Source: a bacterium (GTDB lineage Bacteria; Bacillota; Bacilli; Lactobacillales; Streptococcaceae). From it: DNA of 64,000 nt. The notes below the pieces were generated by a model. It did no database searches. It worked only from the letters and a program-made list of their open reading frames with translations, and had not been told where the DNA came from. Where the stretch lies: positions 1-64,000 of the forward strand of contig CAJNCY010000008.1 of the NCBI GenBank assembly GCA_905221375.1. The letters are read 5' to 3'. The position numbers and the translations under genes are program-made. Every line of letters begins with the position of its first letter. Positions within the stretch are counted from its first letter, which is position 1. Positions 63,246 to 64,000 of the stretch are shown here, piece by piece.

Positions 63246-64000
63246 CTATCCTCTCTTTCTAAATTCTGCTCTTGCTATACTTTCAAAAGTCCTATCCAGC
63301 TCCTTCTCTGGCAGGGGGTTAGCAGTTACGCTATTGGCTATCTTTGTAAGTTCATAGGCGGTCTCTAGGTCACAATCAACCCACTTATTAAAGAGTAAAC
63401 CTACAAAGCGTGTCAATGCCACGTTACGCCCTCCCTCGTCTCCAAAGCCATTAAAAAGCGTGTCAATGATCCTCATGGTCATAGATTTCTGACCGCTTGG
63501 CCTTGGAGTGTATGGAAGGCTTTTAGCATTCTGTTTGACTGGTTCAGCCGTTGTCTGTGGTACTGGATAATCAAGTCCATGCTCCATAATCTTTTGATAA
63601 CTTGCTGGGTCGCCTGTTGTTACTGGTAGCCCTTGGAGTTGTGACCATGTTAAACTGGCCATGTCAAAGGGTAGGCCAATCTTGTCAGCAATCTCTTTCA
63701 CTACCTGCTTATAGGTTGCCTCATTCATCACGTTGTCAGGCTTCACCACAAGGCGAAAACGGGGCTTTTCTAAGCTATGTTTGATAGTTGGGTATAAGAT
63801 GTAGGAGTAGCCAAATAAAGCGCTAGAAACGGCCTTTATAAAGCCCTCAGTCGTCCCCTGTATATCGTCATAATCAAGGAAAATCAAATCCCGATAGATT
63901 AGACTGGAGTTGTTTCGCTTGTAACTGCCATTCTTTTCTGGTGTCACTTTGCCACTAATACAGTAAGGCGCTTGTGTACGTTTAAATTCTTCAATGTTTG
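63246..64000 (-). CDS. Primase of the island (partial)
   Basis: The gene continues beyond the right edge; at least 251 codons are visible. It has an archaeo-eukaryotic primase pattern (IFLDYDDIQG, FRLVVKP, DMASLTWSQLQGLPVTTG) and a PriCT-like C-terminal helical region (GGRNVALTRFVGLLFNKWVD). A GTG at 63947 could be misread as the start, but the frame stays open to 64000. It works with the helicase next to it. Confidence 0.75.
   Translation of the reverse strand, partial: NIEEFKRTQAPYCISGKVTPEKNGSYKRNNSSLIYRDLIFLDYDDIQGTTEGFIKAVSSALFGYSYILYPTIKHSLEKPRFRLVVKPDNVMNEATYKQVVKEIADKIGLPFDMASLTWSQLQGLPVTTGDPASYQKIMEHGLDYPVPQTTAEPVKQNAKSLPYTPRPSGQKSMTMRIIDTLFNGFGDEGGRNVALTRFVGLLFNKWVDCDLETAYELTKIANSVTANPLPEKELDRTFESIARAEFRKRG

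Noticed and set aside
1..64000. CRISPR array
   Set aside because: No regularly spaced repeat series was found. The repeats seen are BOX, iterons or single duplications.

Overview
This is chromosomal DNA of a mitis-group Streptococcus (S. mitis, S. oralis or S. pneumoniae type). The evidence is low-GC DNA, a typical BOX repeat, the rbgA-rnhB, pgdA and glyQS loci, an SMK-box metK leader, and xerS with its dif site. The dif site places the right part of the window in the replication terminus region. Assignments come from reading motifs in the sequence; no database search was run.

Positions 1-24,797 are a composite accessory island ending just before rbgA. From left to right it holds: (i) a two-gene Thoeris-type defence locus (thsA SIR2-SLOG, thsB TIR), convergent, with the same 39-bp control region upstream of each gene; (ii) a decayed copy of a mobilisation region; (iii) small unknown genes and a Septu-type ptuA-ptuB defence pair; (iv) an intact mobilisation module (oriT-like hairpins, two accessory genes, MOB relaxase); (v) an Rgg regulator and a divergent short hydrophobic peptide pheromone ending in MDIIIIVGG, followed by an eight-gene operon; (vi) a strongly promoted, odd tRNA-like gene and a second ATP-grasp ligase; (vii) two small repressor-like genes, an excisionase-like gene and a tyrosine integrase at the right edge.

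The pheromone-controlled operon is the most striking part. It encodes a DAHP-synthase-like enzyme, a class III aminotransferase, an SDR oxidoreductase, a dehydroquinate-synthase-like cyclase, an ATP-grasp ligase and an MFS exporter, framed by two large caspase-like/zinc-ribbon proteins. A second D-Ala-D-Ala-ligase-like ATP-grasp follows the tRNA-like gene. Together these look like a quorum-controlled pathway for an exported small molecule built from a shikimate-type (cyclitol or aminocyclitol) core joined to amino acids. From memory, it resembles the Rgg3/SHP3-controlled operon of S. pyogenes; this needs a homology check.

Positions 24,798-57,349 are mostly core genome: rbgA, rnhB, a ClC transporter, pgdA, an aldo/keto reductase, a T-box-led metalloprotease-glyQ-glyS unit, a broken ABC exporter between 45-bp direct repeats, a two-gene permease complex, a candidate ncRNA, tex-sprT-like, a Bce-like ABC transporter, a VIT1-type transporter, a two-component system, a second ABC exporter, a Cof phosphatase, metK and xerS. 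Two translation-linked leaders (glyQ and metK) carry compact structured insertions flanked by short direct repeats.

Positions 57,576-64,000 are a phage-inducible chromosomal island (PICI)-like element running on the minus strand and leaving the window at the right. It has a primase, a D5/P4-type helicase, an iteron-bearing origin, a TerS-like protein, a DUF1492 regulator and small genes, and abuts an integrase 3' remnant downstream of xerS.
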